Counted from the stretch's first letter, positions 1 to 9,249 are shown. The stretch is DNA of 33,907 nt from Armatimonadetes bacterium CG06_land_8_20_14_3_00_66_21 (GCA_002779825.1 PEVN01000328.1:1-33907), one strand, 5' to 3'. Numbers and translations: made by a program. Notes: generated by a model not told the origin, from the sequence alone.

Positions 1-106
1 AGGGAAACCTGCCCACACTGGTGACCCCCCCCCTGGCTACCGATGCTCTTCGGTTCACTGGGCCAGCTTGCGTACCTGAGTAGGTACGGCGATAGAACCA
101 AACTCC
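1..106. other. Window edge, leader with small hairpin
   Basis: I see no gene in this stretch. It contains a perfect 7-bp hairpin (CGTACCT, loop GAGT, AGGTACG) at 71-88, just upstream of the ABC transporter start. It could be a leader structure or chance. I see no convincing Shine-Dalgarno site before the ATG at 107. Confidence 0.3.
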
Positions 107-1195
107 ATGGACGCCAGACTCCCCGAAGGAGCGCCGCCGCCGTTGCCCAACACCTTGGGGACGGACGAGGACCTCTTCCGCGTTGAAAAGCGCGGCGAGG
201 TGTGGGTGTTCTTCCACTTTCTGCGGTGCATGCTCCCCTACTGGCGGCGCGCTGCCCTGGCTGCCGTCCTGGTCATGCTCATCGGCACAGTCAACGTGCT
301 TTACCCGTGGCTCAGCAAGTTCCTCATCGACGACGCTTTCCCGACCCAAGACTGGAACCTCTTCTACCGCCTCTTCGCGGCGGTGCTGGTCATGAGGCTG
401 ATGGGGCGCGTGGTCTGGACGATGAACTACCTGTTCCAGATCTGGATCGACTGCCGGGTGATGCTCGACCTCAAGAAGGACTTCTTCTCCCACTTGCAGC
501 GCCTCTCGATGACCTTCATCGAGAACCGCCCCATCGGCGAGCACATGTTCCGCGCCGGCGCCGACATCTGGGCGGTCATGCGGATGATTACCGATGTCCT
601 GCCGCTGATGGCGCGGTCGATCTATGAGTTTGCGTTGATGCTGGCGTTCATGACCTACCTGGACTGGCAGGCCACCGTGCTGGTGCTGTTCTACAGGGTC
701 CCCTACACGTGGATCGCCTACTGGGTCGCCAGCATCCTGCGGCGCCTCGACCGGGAAGCCCGCGAGAAGTGGCAGAAGCGCGACGCCGGGCTGCAGGAAG
801 GCGTCGCCGGCGTTCAAGTCGTGAAGACCTTTGGCCGGCGCAAACACGAGGTCGGCAACTACCTGGCGCTCACCGTGGTCGGGTACCGCGTCGCGATGAA
901 GCAGTACGACCTGCAGATCATCCACGACGAGCTGATCGCGCCTTGGGGGCTGGTGCCTTGGATCAAGTCGATGGCAGTCCACCCATTCGTGACGAACCAT
1001 GACACTCAGACCCGACGACGTAACGCGACCGACCAACCTGCGGCTCCGCCGGTTCATCGCCAAGTACATGCTGGACCTGGAGGTGACCGGCTACCTGTTC
1101 GTGCTGCTGATTGGCAGCACCATCGCGGCCCTATGGATCATCCAGGTCGACGACGTGGCCAAAGGGAGCCGCCTCCAGCCCGACACCGAGCCTGA
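107..1195 (+). pseudogene. ABC half-transporter lacking its ATPase domain (truncated)
   Basis: Residues about 25-285 read as the membrane domain of an ABC exporter (MsbA/lipid A-export type). There is a soluble N-terminal segment, then hydrophobic helices beginning near VLVMLIGTVNVLYPWL, and cytoplasmic coupling-helix regions such as FFSHLQRLSMTFIENRPIGE and GVQVVKTFGR. Homology stops near residue 290 (WIKSMAV). The remaining residues are a low-complexity shadow of the next gene. No Walker A, signature or Walker B motif is present, whereas family members run about 580-620 residues with the nucleotide-binding domain in the same chain. The gene therefore looks like the 5' half of an exporter joined by deletion to the HlyD-like gene at about position 985-999. 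Unless an ATPase subunit is supplied from elsewhere it cannot be active. The alternative is a chimeric assembly. Confidence 0.7.
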
Positions 1196-2144
1196 AGCCA
1201 TTCGAGGAGGTCCTCTCCTGGACCAGAGAGTGCGTCGTTCTCGAGCTGCTTGTCGAAGACGAGCCAACGGAGCCCGCGAAGGCGGCAACCGAGAGCAGCG
1301 ACGAGAGCGCTGCGGGACCAGCCGCGGAGGAAGATAGCACGCCGAGACGGTAGGCCGTGAAGAAGGGCGAGGCGCTCCTCCGCCTCACCGACGATCCGCG
1401 GTGGGTAGAGAAGCAGAAAGACGCCGACAAGTACCAGAAGGTCGTAGACGACCTCAAGGCCGCGGAGAGCCTCGGACCCCTGTCGCCTGCCATGGAAGCG
1501 TCGCGGGCGGAGGCCCAGACCAAGCTGGACGCGTGGAAGGCGGAGCGCAAGCAAGCGCCTGCCAAGACGCTCCGCGCCCCGATTGCTGGGGTGTCGAGCT
1601 GCTCAGCCGCGACCGCGCGGAGGGCTTGGCGGAGCTCCCCAAGGATGAAAAGCAGGTGATTGCCGCCGAGCAGCTCCACGACAAGGAGTACCGCGCCGTC
1701 ATGATCGACGGCTATCACCACGCGAAGGTGAAGCTCACCCGCTTCGACGACGAGAGGCGCAAGGAGATGGTGGACCTGGTGGAGCCCGCAATCGTCGGCA
1801 AAGCCACCGAAATCAGCGACCCCGCGACCGGTGAGAAACACTACTACCGACTCAGCAAGCTTCGCAGCCCGAAGTTCCTCGTCACGATGATCCTGCGGCA
1901 GCCGCGCGCGCCCGCCGACCAGTCCACCAAAGCGCTCTCGAAGCGCCTGAAGCGCGAGGGAGCCGTGATGACCGATCAACTGGAGCGGTTCTACCAGGGA
2001 ACCCTTCGCGTCGTTGACCCGCCCGAAGTGCTGCAGCAGAAGGTCCGCGAGCTGTTCCTCCTTGACACTCCCAAGTACTTGACCGCCGAGGTTGAGTGGA
2101 TCGTCGACAAGCGACGCATTGCCATGCTGCTGTTCAGGCAGTGA
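999..2144 (+). pseudogene. HlyD-like periplasmic adaptor, broken by frameshifts and a stop
   Basis: The start (ATG at 999) encodes a single membrane anchor (GYLFVLLIGSTIAALWIIQV) followed by VDDVAKG and PDTEPEAI, as in HlyD-family membrane fusion proteins. The sequence then continues in another frame (VVLELLVEDE), meets an in-frame TAG at 1351-1353, and resumes with a lipoyl-like half motif (VKKGEALLRLTDDP), a coiled coil rich in Lys/Glu/Ala, and TLRAPIAGV. From about 1590 the only open frame is again the first one. It encodes about 180 residues (KDEKQVIAAEQLHDKEY through to KRRIAMLLFRQ) that I do not recognise. Two frame changes plus one stop within 600 bases argue for a decayed gene or poor consensus sequence. 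It lies directly after the truncated ABC transporter, its expected export partner. Confidence 0.55.
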
Positions 2145-2168
2145 GCCTCCCGGTTGGGGAACGCCCTC

Positions 2169-2414
2169 ATGAAGACACCGAAACGCGCCAACAAACCACC
2201 GGGGCTGGTGGACTGGTCGTGGCTGCGCTGGCGCTGGAGCGGAATGGAGATCCTGATGCTCATCGGAGTCCTGGTTACCCTCGGCGCCATCGCGGTCATG
2301 CTGTGGGGTACCCTCCAGGACTTCAGCGAGCGCGGCCCGGCCGTCGGTGGCGGCACGACCGCTTCAGAAAGCACGGGCAGCGGGGCCGGGGCCGACTCGG
2401 GCGGCGGACAGTGA
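2169..2414 (+). CDS. Small single-pass membrane protein, unknown function
   Basis: This encodes 81 residues from the ATG at 2169; a TTG five codons upstream (2154) is the alternative. The N-terminus is basic (MKTPKRANKPPG), followed by a Trp-rich stretch (VDWSWLRWRW) and one strong membrane helix (ILMLIGVLVTLGAIAVMLW). The tail is low-complexity Gly/Ser/Thr (GGGTTASESTGSGAGADSGGG). It follows the HlyD-like remnant by about 25 bases and is probably part of the same former export operon. I do not recognise a family. Confidence is moderate because the gene is short, but the membrane segment and the codon pattern look real. Confidence 0.5.
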   Translation: MKTPKRANKPPGLVDWSWLRWRWSGMEILMLIGVLVTLGAIAVMLWGTLQDFSERGPAVGGGTTASESTGSGAGADSGGGQ

Positions 2415-2443
2415 GGGGGGTGGGCGTTCGCGGCGGCTCCCTG

Positions 2444-3940
2444 CTACGTCAGCTCGACGAACCGCGCGTATGCCGCGTCCCAATCCTGCCCGGTCTGCGG
2501 CTCGTACGCGGCCAAGTCGAACGAGTCGCGCACGATCTGCCGCGCCTCCGCGATTGAGCCGAGGTGCTCTCGGGCAACCGCTTGCACCAGGATGTTGCCG
2601 ATGGCGGTGGCTTCGACGGGACCGGCCAGGACCCGCCGGCCGGTGCAGTCAGCCGCCAACTGGTTGAGGAGAGCATTCTGACTGCCGCCGCCGACGATGT
2701 GGATGGTGTCGAGGGCGTTGTTCGTGACCTCTTCGAGGCGCTCGACGACCCAGCGGTACTTGAGCGCCAGGCTCTCCAGCGCGGCGCGGACGAGTTGTCC
2801 CTTGGTCTCGGGCACAGGCTGGTCGGTCTTCACGCAGAACTTGCCGATCTGGGCGGGCATGTCGCCGGGCTTGAGGAATAGCTCGTCGTCGGGGTCCAGC
2901 AGCGACCGGAACGGCTCAGCCGCCTCCGCCGCCTGGGTCAAGTCATCGTACGACAGCGACTCACCCTCGCGCTCCCACTGCCGCCGGCTTTCCTGCACCA
3001 GCCAGAGGCCCATGATGTTCTTCAGGAACCGGATCGTCCCGTTGACGCCGCCTTCATTGGTGAAGTTCAGCTCAGCAACCCGGTCGTTGATCAACGGCTT
3101 GTCCAGTTCGACGCCCACCAGTGACCACGTGCCGGAGCTGAGGTAGCAGGCGCCCTTCTCCACCATCGGCACGGCGGCGACGGCGGAGCCGGTGTCGTGG
3201 CAGGCGGGAGCGATGACGGGAACTGCACCCAGCCCGGTCTCGTCCCCGAGGGAAGGCAGCAGGTTGCCGATGACGCTGCCGGAGGGAACCAGGCCCTGCA
3301 GAATGCGCGTAGGGATGCCGAGTTTGTCGCACAACTCCCGCGACCAGTCGCCCAGGCGCGGGTCGTACATCTGGCTCGTCGTGGCGATGCTGAACTCCGT
3401 CGCCTTCTCGCCGGTCAGCAGGAAGTTGAACAGGTCCGGCATCATGAGCATGGTCTCGGCGATCTCGAGCTGCGGAGATTCGCTCAGCACCATGGAGACC
3501 AACTGGAAGAGAGTGTTCAACTGCATGAACTGGATGCCCGTGCGGTCGAAGATCTCCGCCTTGGGCACAAGCCGGCACGCCGCCTCGACTATGCCGTCTG
3601 TCCGGCTGTCGCGGTAGTGGAAGGGGGTCCCCAGCAGCTTGTCCTGGCTGTCCAGCAGACCGAAGTCGACCCCCCAGGTGTCGATCCCGATCCCGTCGAG
3701 CCTACCTCCGCGCGCGGACGCCATGCCTCCGCACTTGTCGGCCGCGTGCGCCAGCGCGGTGCGGATGTTCCCGTACATGCCCAGCACGTTCCAGTGCAGC
3801 GAACCCAGCACGTCAACCGGCCCATTGGCGAACCGGTGTACCTCTTCCAGGCTCAACCGGCCGCCTTCAAGCGTGCCCATAAGCCCGCGGCCGCTCTCGG
3901 CGCCCAAGTCAATCGCGAGATACCTGGTTGCTGCTGACAT
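2444..3940 (-). CDS. rhaB: Rhamnulokinase (L-rhamnulose kinase)
   Basis: This is an FGGY-family sugar kinase of 498 residues, which phosphorylates L-rhamnulose to rhamnulose 1-phosphate in cytoplasmic L-rhamnose breakdown. The N-terminal phosphate loop is AIDLGAESGRG. IDTWGVDFGLLD, GTPFHYRDSR and TSQMYDPR are typical of RhaB. ACHDTGSAVAAVP carries the likely catalytic Asp, and GTWSLVG and IVGGGSQNALLNQ form the C-terminal ATP-binding lobe. The ORF track extends to 4063, but the ATG at 3940 is preferred: it begins MSAATRYLAIDLG and has GGAGG seven bases upstream. No isomerase, aldolase or regulator gene is nearby, so it appears as a single gene with its own promoter (3980-4008). The following secreted beta-helix gene is divergent. 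Confidence 0.93.
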   Translation of the reverse strand: MSAATRYLAIDLGAESGRGLMGTLEGGRLSLEEVHRFANGPVDVLGSLHWNVLGMYGNIRTALAHAADKCGGMASARGGRLDGIGIDTWGVDFGLLDSQDKLLGTPFHYRDSRTDGIVEAACRLVPKAEIFDRTGIQFMQLNTLFQLVSMVLSESPQLEIAETMLMMPDLFNFLLTGEKATEFSIATTSQMYDPRLGDWSRELCDKLGIPTRILQGLVPSGSVIGNLLPSLGDETGLGAVPVIAPACHDTGSAVAAVPMVEKGACYLSSGTWSLVGVELDKPLINDRVAELNFTNEGGVNGTIRFLKNIMGLWLVQESRRQWEREGESLSYDDLTQAAEAAEPFRSLLDPDDELFLKPGDMPAQIGKFCVKTDQPVPETKGQLVRAALESLALKYRWVVERLEEVTNNALDTIHIVGGGSQNALLNQLAADCTGRRVLAGPVEATAIGNILVQAVAREHLGSIAEARQIVRDSFDLAAYEPQTGQDWDAAYARFVELT

Positions 3941-3979
3941 GCTGAATCCTCCGGCAATGCTCCGGTGATGAAGGTTGAG

Positions 3980-4008
3980 AGTGTACCGCTCCGCGTGCGC
4001 GAGCGCAA
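3980..4008 (-). promoter_or_regulatory. Predicted sigma70-type promoter of rhaB
   Basis: On the minus strand, TTGCGC and TACACT are separated by exactly 17 bases. The -10 box lies about 40 bases upstream of the rhaB start codon. The same geometry recurs at other gene starts in this window. Confidence 0.5.
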
Positions 4009-4103
4009 CAGGAAGAGCGGTCCCTCTCAGCGAACAATGGAATGCCGCCCGGCCGCGAGGCACCCCCGTGGAACCACGAACCTACGTGCGAAGGACGCCG
4101 AGC

Positions 4104-5639
4104 ATGAACCCCATTTGCCGCCCAAATGAGCGGCACCGCCCCTCCAAAGCTGCTCTGGCGAGGCAGCGTGTGCGCCGTGGTCTGTTGGCGGGAGTGGTCT
4201 TCAGTACGGTCGCCTCGGGGGCAGCCCGACCGGCCACGCCGCCGAGCACGCCCAGCTTCTATGTTGACAGCGCCAATGGGAGCGACGCCAACGACGGCCG
4301 CTCTCGCGACACTGCGTGGAAGACGGTGGCGCCGGTGAACGCGATGGTCTTCCCGCCCGGCAGCCATGTTGTGTTCCGCGCGGGGCAGACGTTCGCCGGC
4401 CCCGTCTCGCTGCACGGTTCGGGCAAACGAACGACCCTCAACGTGGTGGATCGTTACGGGCAAGGACCGAACCCACATGTCGCTATCCCGGCGGGACAGG
4501 GAGCCGTCCTGTCGCTGCTCAACGAAGAGTGCTGGGAGGTGCGGAACCTCGAACTGAGTGGAGGCGCCATCGGGGTCTTCACATACCTCAAGGAGTTCGG
4601 CGTCGCCCACCACTTGCACTTCAAGCACCTCGACATCCACGACGTTCGCGGCGGATTGACGGGCGACGACGGCGGCTTCCTTCTCAAGCGCGAAGGACTG
4701 ACCACGTGGTTCGACGATCTGCTGATCGAGGGGTGCAGTATCAAGCGGGTGGACCGGAACGGAATCCTGCACACGGACTACCCGACGGCGTCCGACCAGC
4801 ACCACAGTACGCACGTGGTGATCCGCGGCAACCACCTCCGCGACATCGGTGGCGACGGCATTTTCATTCTCGGTTGCGATGACGCCCTCATCGAGCGCAA
4901 CGTCTTGCGGTACGCCCACCAGCGCGTCGGCCGGCGGCCGGGAGAGCGCGCCTGCGCCGGTATCTGGCCGCACCGCTGCAACCGGACGATCATCCAACTC
5001 AACGAGGTCAGCCACACCGCGGTGGGTGGGGTCACGGTGTGGGACAGTGAAGCCTTTGACGACGACAACAGTTGCCGTGACACCGTCTTCCAGTACAACT
5101 ACAGCCACGACAACGCCGGCGGATTCCTTCTCCTCTGCGGCGGCGCGAAGGGCACGCTCGTCCGCTACAACGTCAGCCAGAACGACGCCGTCGCCACTTT
5201 CAGCCTGGAGGGCGACGGTGTCGAGGACGTCAGCATCTACAACAACGTCTTCTACGTCGGTCCCGACCTGACTGTGAACATGACCCGCAATACCTTCGGA
5301 CACCCCCGCAACGTCCGGTACTTCAACAACCTCTTCTACGCAGAAGGCACGATGACGTACAACCTCGGCGCGGTCGCAGAGACTGCCTTCGAGGACAATG
5401 CCTTCTTTGGAAACCACCCGGGCCGCCCGGCCGAGGCCCACGCTGTGACGAGCGATCCGCTGCTGGTCCGCCCGGGCAGCGGGGGGAACGGCGCGGCCAC
5501 GGCAGCCGGCTACAAACTCAAGCCCGGGTCCCCCTGTCGCAACGCCGGGAAGGCCGTCGCCAACAATGGCGGCCGGGACTTCTGGGGCAATCGGGTGCTA
5601 CGCGACGGGCCGCCCTCGATTGGCGCCCACAACCCGTGA
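4104..5639 (+). CDS. Secreted right-handed parallel beta-helix protein
   Basis: This encodes 511 residues from the ATG at 4104; the longer ORF from 3975 is out-of-gene extension. An Arg-rich N-terminus and hydrophobic stretch (GLLAGVVFSTVASGAA) form a likely export signal. The mature start FYVDSANGSDANDG...TAWKT is the usual entry to this family. The rest is repeated Asn/Gly/Asp-rich coils (IRGNHLRDIGGDGIF, IERNVLRYAHQRV, IYNNVFYVG, YFNNLFYAEG), each a turn of a beta-solenoid. The C-terminus has a typical closing stretch (GSPCRNAGK, then DFWGN and PSIGAHNP). Such proteins are often polysaccharide lyases or binding proteins, but I cannot assign a substrate or catalytic residues. A short hairpin after the stop (5640-5659) has no T-run. 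Confidence 0.85.
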   Translation: MNPICRPNERHRPSKAALARQRVRRGLLAGVVFSTVASGAARPATPPSTPSFYVDSANGSDANDGRSRDTAWKTVAPVNAMVFPPGSHVVFRAGQTFAGPVSLHGSGKRTTLNVVDRYGQGPNPHVAIPAGQGAVLSLLNEECWEVRNLELSGGAIGVFTYLKEFGVAHHLHFKHLDIHDVRGGLTGDDGGFLLKREGLTTWFDDLLIEGCSIKRVDRNGILHTDYPTASDQHHSTHVVIRGNHLRDIGGDGIFILGCDDALIERNVLRYAHQRVGRRPGERACAGIWPHRCNRTIIQLNEVSHTAVGGVTVWDSEAFDDDNSCRDTVFQYNYSHDNAGGFLLLCGGAKGTLVRYNVSQNDAVATFSLEGDGVEDVSIYNNVFYVGPDLTVNMTRNTFGHPRNVRYFNNLFYAEGTMTYNLGAVAETAFEDNAFFGNHPGRPAEAHAVTSDPLLVRPGSGGNGAATAAGYKLKPGSPCRNAGKAVANNGGRDFWGNRVLRDGPPSIGAHNP

Positions 5640-5723
5640 CCGTGTGCCAGCTCGCACGGCCGCGACAGCTCAACGGAGGACAGACCAAGGGTCAGCTTCC
5701 GGCGTTGCGCCTGCAGCCGCTCG

Positions 5724-7076
5724 ATGGTCTTCGCGTTCCTTGCGGTTGCACTGACCGTTTCCCACGGGAGTGAACAGATGAATTGGCAGATCGGTCTCGG
5801 CCGCCGGGTCATCACGCCGCAGACGCCGGTGTGGCTGGCAGGCTACGGAACCAAGCGGGCGCCCGAGGGCAAGCTCCACGACCTCTGGGTCAAGGTGCTT
5901 GCCCTCAAGGCACCCGACGGGAAGCGCGCAGTCCTGGGCACCACCGACCACATGGGCATGTCCAAGACCGTCTACGACAGCCTCTACCGCAAGCTGCGCG
6001 AGCGCTTCGGGCTGGATCGGGCCGGTTTCATGCTCACCTTCTCCCACAACCATTGCGGGCCAGTGCTGAAGGACGACCTCGTGGACTACTACCCGCTGGA
6101 CGAGGAGCAACGACGGTTGGTCGCTGAGTACTCCGACTGGATGGAGGATCAAGTAGTCGAGGCGGTGGGTGACGCGCTGACCAACTGGCAGCCGGCGCAA
6201 CTCCTCAAGGGCGAAGGGAAGTGCACCTTCGCGGTCAACCGGCGGGACAACTCAGAAACGGAAGCCGAGCAACTGCGCGCCGAGGGCAAGCCACTGAAGG
6301 GCGTGGTCGACCACTCCGTCCCCGTGCTGGCTGTGAAGGGCGAAGACGGGCACCTGCTGGCCGTGCTGTTCGGCTACGCGTGTCACCCGACCACGCTGTC
6401 GTTCAACACCTGGTGCGGCGATTACCCGGGCTTCGCGCAGGTCAACTTGGAGGCAATGCATCCCGGTACCGACGCCATGTTCTTCAACGCCTGCGGCGCC
6501 GACCAGAACCCGATCCCGCGCCGGAAGCTCGAGCTGTGCGAACGCTACGGCAAGATGCTCTCCGACGCTGTCGAAGACGTGCTGACCAAGCCCATGCAGC
6601 GGGTATCATCCGGGCTGCGCACCGCGTTCGAGTTCGTCGATCTGGCCTACGATGAGATCGTCACCCGCGGGACGTTGCTGCCAGTCGCCAACGGCACCAG
6701 CGAGTTGCACGCTCGCTGGGCCAAGCGGATGCTGAAGATGATCGACGAGGGCGTGGTCTTCCCGACCTCCTACCCGTACCCGGTGCAAGCCTGGCAGCTC
6801 GGCGACGAACTGCTGTTCCTCGGCATCGGCGGCGAGGCAGTCGTGGACTACTCGCTCCGCTTCAAGCGGGAGTTCGGCCCCACAACCTGGGTCTGCGGCT
6901 ACGCCAACGACATGGCAGCATACATTCCTTCCCGGCGCGTCTGGGAAGAAGCCGGCTACGAGGGTGGTCCGCACCTCGACGAGTACGGCCGCCCGGCCTG
7001 GCGTTGGGCGGGCGACGTCGAGGACCGCATTGCGGGTGCGGTGCAGCGGGTGGTGCGGTCGGTGCGTGGGAGGTAG
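5724..7076 (+). CDS. Neutral/alkaline ceramidase N-terminal domain-type hydrolase
   Basis: This encodes 450 residues from the ATG at 5724. A short hydrophobic N-terminus (MVFAFLAVALTVSHG) may be a signal peptide. The domain follows with IGLGRRVITPQTPVWLAGYG, then FSHNHCGPVL, GYACHPTTLSF and FFNACGADQNP. These are the conserved metal- and substrate-site segments of the neutral/alkaline non-lysosomal ceramidase N-terminal domain family. Full ceramidases are about 650-700 residues and have a C-terminal immunoglobulin-like domain; this protein has only the N-terminal catalytic-type domain. That is common in environmental bacteria, where the true substrate is unknown. It follows the beta-helix gene by about 85 bases in the same direction, and both look exported. 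Confidence 0.85.
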   Translation: MVFAFLAVALTVSHGSEQMNWQIGLGRRVITPQTPVWLAGYGTKRAPEGKLHDLWVKVLALKAPDGKRAVLGTTDHMGMSKTVYDSLYRKLRERFGLDRAGFMLTFSHNHCGPVLKDDLVDYYPLDEEQRRLVAEYSDWMEDQVVEAVGDALTNWQPAQLLKGEGKCTFAVNRRDNSETEAEQLRAEGKPLKGVVDHSVPVLAVKGEDGHLLAVLFGYACHPTTLSFNTWCGDYPGFAQVNLEAMHPGTDAMFFNACGADQNPIPRRKLELCERYGKMLSDAVEDVLTKPMQRVSSGLRTAFEFVDLAYDEIVTRGTLLPVANGTSELHARWAKRMLKMIDEGVVFPTSYPYPVQAWQLGDELLFLGIGGEAVVDYSLRFKREFGPTTWVCGYANDMAAYIPSRRVWEEAGYEGGPHLDEYGRPAWRWAGDVEDRIAGAVQRVVRSVRGR

Positions 7077-7115
7077 AGGGTGCAACCTCGGCCGCGCAGC
7101 GCACGCCGAGCAGCA

Positions 7116-7132
7116 CCCGGAGCTCTTCCGGG
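7116..7132 (+). terminator. Possible terminator hairpin after the ceramidase-like gene
   Basis: A perfect 6-bp hairpin (CCCGGA, loop GCTCT, TCCGGG) lies 40 bases after the stop. It has no T-run, so it may only stabilise the 3' end. Confidence 0.25.
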
Positions 7133-7250
7133 AGTTCGCGTCACGGGAGGGTCCTTGGGCGGCGTAGGCGACTGGCCGGGGGTTGTGGCGGGAACTCCTC
7201 ATCGTGGGTAGATTGACCGTCAACTGAGGAGAGGGAGGGGAGGCAGCGCC

Positions 7251-7700
7251 ATGGAAGACAGGAAGACAACCGACAACATTCCGAGTGTCCACGAGCCCGT
7301 CGCCGAGTACACCGTGGCGGTCCCTCGCGCCGCGAACGCGCAACCGGGTAGGGAGCTGAGCCAGACCGAGAAGAACGAGGGACTGCTACGACTGTTGGAC
7401 GAATGGATGGCTGACGAGTCGGGCCACGACGAACGGGTGTGGCCAACTCTCGCCGCTGAGACCCGGAAGCGGACCAAGTCCACCACTTCCGGCCAGACGT
7501 TGAGGGAGCTTCAGACAGCGATCCGGGAAGATCCGCGTTCAGTGGAAGACAAGCGGCGCGACCTGTCTGCGCTACTGAACAAGTGGACGACCGACGACTC
7601 CGGCGATGGCGAGCGCGTCTGGCCGCTCGTGAAACGGACCATCGAGGAGAACCGGTCTTCGTACAGGAGCAGATTCGGTGAAGCGGATTGTGATGCTTGA
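7251..7700 (+). CDS. Antitoxin-like protein with internal duplication, partner of PIN gene
   Basis: This encodes 149 residues with ATG at 7251 and a strong upstream GGAGGGGAGG. The protein contains two diverged copies of one module: LLRLLDEWMADESGHDERVWPTL near residues 45-67 and LSALLNKWTTDDSGDGERVWPLV near 104-126. Each is followed by a basic helix (AAETRKR and KRTIEENR). The second copy ends in SSYRSRF, and the PIN gene starts inside the last codons (overlap 7678-7700), the usual coupling of antitoxin and toxin. I recall this D/E-S-G-x-x-E-x-W-P module from small proteins next to PIN-domain toxins, but I cannot name a family. As the toxin partner is truncated, the gene may be a relic. Confidence 0.65.
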   Translation: MEDRKTTDNIPSVHEPVAEYTVAVPRAANAQPGRELSQTEKNEGLLRLLDEWMADESGHDERVWPTLAAETRKRTKSTTSGQTLRELQTAIREDPRSVEDKRRDLSALLNKWTTDDSGDGERVWPLVKRTIEENRSSYRSRFGEADCDA

Positions 7701-7971
7701 TACGGGTCCGCTGGGCAGGCTGGCTCACGCCCACGCGCGCACCGAAGTCGCCGAGTGGGTGGATCAGCTCTTGGCTGCCGAGGTCGTCGTCGTGATCCCA
7801 GAGATCACGGACTACGAACTCAGACGCAACCTGCTTCTCGAAGGACTGTCGGCTTCGGGAATGAGACTTGACGAACTGAAGGACGAGTTGACCTACCTCC
7901 CTCTGACCACCGCTTTCCCGGCTGCGGCAGAGACAGGGAAGACGTACTATGTTGACGGCCCCAACCCGTAG
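7678..7971 (+). pseudogene. PIN-domain (VapC-like) toxin, truncated and fused to the next gene
   Basis: The GTG at 7678 has AGGAG nine bases upstream. Residues 1-80 are the first half of a PIN ribonuclease: VMLDTGPLG carries the first catalytic Asp, and VVVIPEITDYELRRNLLLEG the second acidic residue. The recognisable PIN sequence ends at LTYLPLTTA. The second half, including the later Asp residues that complete the metal site, is missing. The reading frame instead runs directly into FPAAAETGKTYYVDGPNP, the signal-peptide end and mature N-terminus of the beta-helix gene, before a TAG at 7969-7971. The product would be inactive as a nuclease. The junction near 7912 marks a deletion or recombination point, or an assembly join. 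Confidence 0.75.
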
Positions 7972-9249
7972 GCGGCCGACAGCAACGCCGGAACGGAGGC
8001 GTCCCCGTGGAAGACCCTCGCCCGCGCCGGCAAGGCGACGGAGCTGAAGCCCGGCGACACGGTGCTCATCAAGACCGGCGTCTACCGCGAGCACGCAGAG
8101 ATCACCGTGTCCGGCGCGCCCGGCAAGCCGCTCACGTTTGCCGCCGCCCCCGGGCACCGGGTGGTGATCAAGGGATCGGAGATCGTGCGCGGCTTCGGTC
8201 TGACCGCCAGCAAGGTCCACGACGTCGTCCTCCGCGGGCTTGAGGTGCGACACAACCGCCAGCCCGGCGGGCAGTGGCCCCTGGCGGCCATTTCCGGGTG
8301 CGAGTGGGTGACGCTGGAAGACTGCGAGGTCCACTTCGCCGACTTCTGCGGACTGAGCCTGCACAGCTCGAAGGACTGCCTCGTCCGGCGCTGCGATTTC
8401 TCGCACAACGGCGCCATTGGGCTGGCCATGGGCGCCACCGAAGACTGCGTAGTGGAAGACTGCACGCTCATGTTCAACAACTACCGGCGCATCGACGGCG
8501 ACTGGGGCGTAGCGGCCGGCACCAAAAACATCCCCGGCAACAAACGGACGACGATGCGCCGGTGCGAAGCTGCCTACAACCTCGACTGCCGCGGCATCTG
8601 GTTCGACACCGACAACGACGACATCCGCATTCTCGACAACGTCTGCCACCACAACGGCGACTGCGGGATCTTCTTCGAGATCAACAAGGGAGGAGGCGTC
8701 ATCGCCGGCAACCTCATCTACGCCAACACCGGCCGGGGCATTTACGTGTCCGGCTCGCAGAACACGTGGGTCGTGAATAACGCCGTTGCCGACAACGCCG
8801 CCGGAATCGTCGTTATGACCCGCGGCGCCGACGAGCCCGCGAAGAACACCAAGGTGCTCAACAACCTGCTGCTCAAGAACTACATCACCGCCGACACCAC
8901 CACCCGCGGTTGCGGCCTCACGCTGGAGATGTCGCCCGACCCGACCTGGCGCGCGGACATGGGCAGCGTGGCCGACTATAACGTCTACGCGAACAACCCG
9001 TGGACGCCCTTCATGCGCCACACCTGGAACGACAACAACCCGCTGGCCCAGTGGCAGGCACGCTACCAACAGGACTTGCACTCGCGCCTCCTGAACGTCG
9101 CCTACGAACGCGTCGGCACCAGGTTCAGCTTGCTCACACAGGAAGGGCTCGACGCGGCAGCGCCGCTGCCAGAAGCGGTGACGCAGGTCTGGAAGCCCCG
9201 CAACCCCAAGCGCGTTGGGGCGGACCTGACGCAGTGGCCCAAGCCGTGA
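7912..9249 (+). pseudogene. Parallel beta-helix protein, N-terminus replaced and TAG-interrupted
   Basis: TYYVDGPNP, TAG, AADSNAGTEASPWKTLARAG and PGDTVLIKTGVYRE form the normal start of a right-handed beta-helix protein, but a TAG codon interrupts it at 7969-7971. Everything before FPAAAETG has been replaced by the PIN gene. The frame is unchanged across the stop and stays open to 9249, with typical coils (LEDCEVHFADFCG, VRRCDFSHNGAIG, ILDNVCHHNGDCG, VVNNAVADNAAG). The TAG is one C-to-T change from CAG. The only later starts, such as GTG 8062, would leave the protein without a signal peptide. The sequence downstream is otherwise undamaged, so the break looks recent. TAG is an ordinary stop in other genes here, so recoding is unlikely. 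Confidence 0.7.

Noticed and set aside
1401-1590. N-terminal part of the 247-residue ORF at 1401-2144
   Set aside because: It is Arg/Gly-rich and out of frame with the clear HlyD-like coiled coil on the same strand.
3909-5441. 510-residue ORF on the minus strand
   Set aside because: It is antisense to the secreted beta-helix gene and overlaps the rhaB start; composition is typical of a shadow.
7969-7971. Amber recoding (TAG read as an amino acid)
   Set aside because: TAG ends several intact genes here (rhaB, ceramidase-like gene, fabG, the TlpA-like gene), so genome-wide recoding is not supported.
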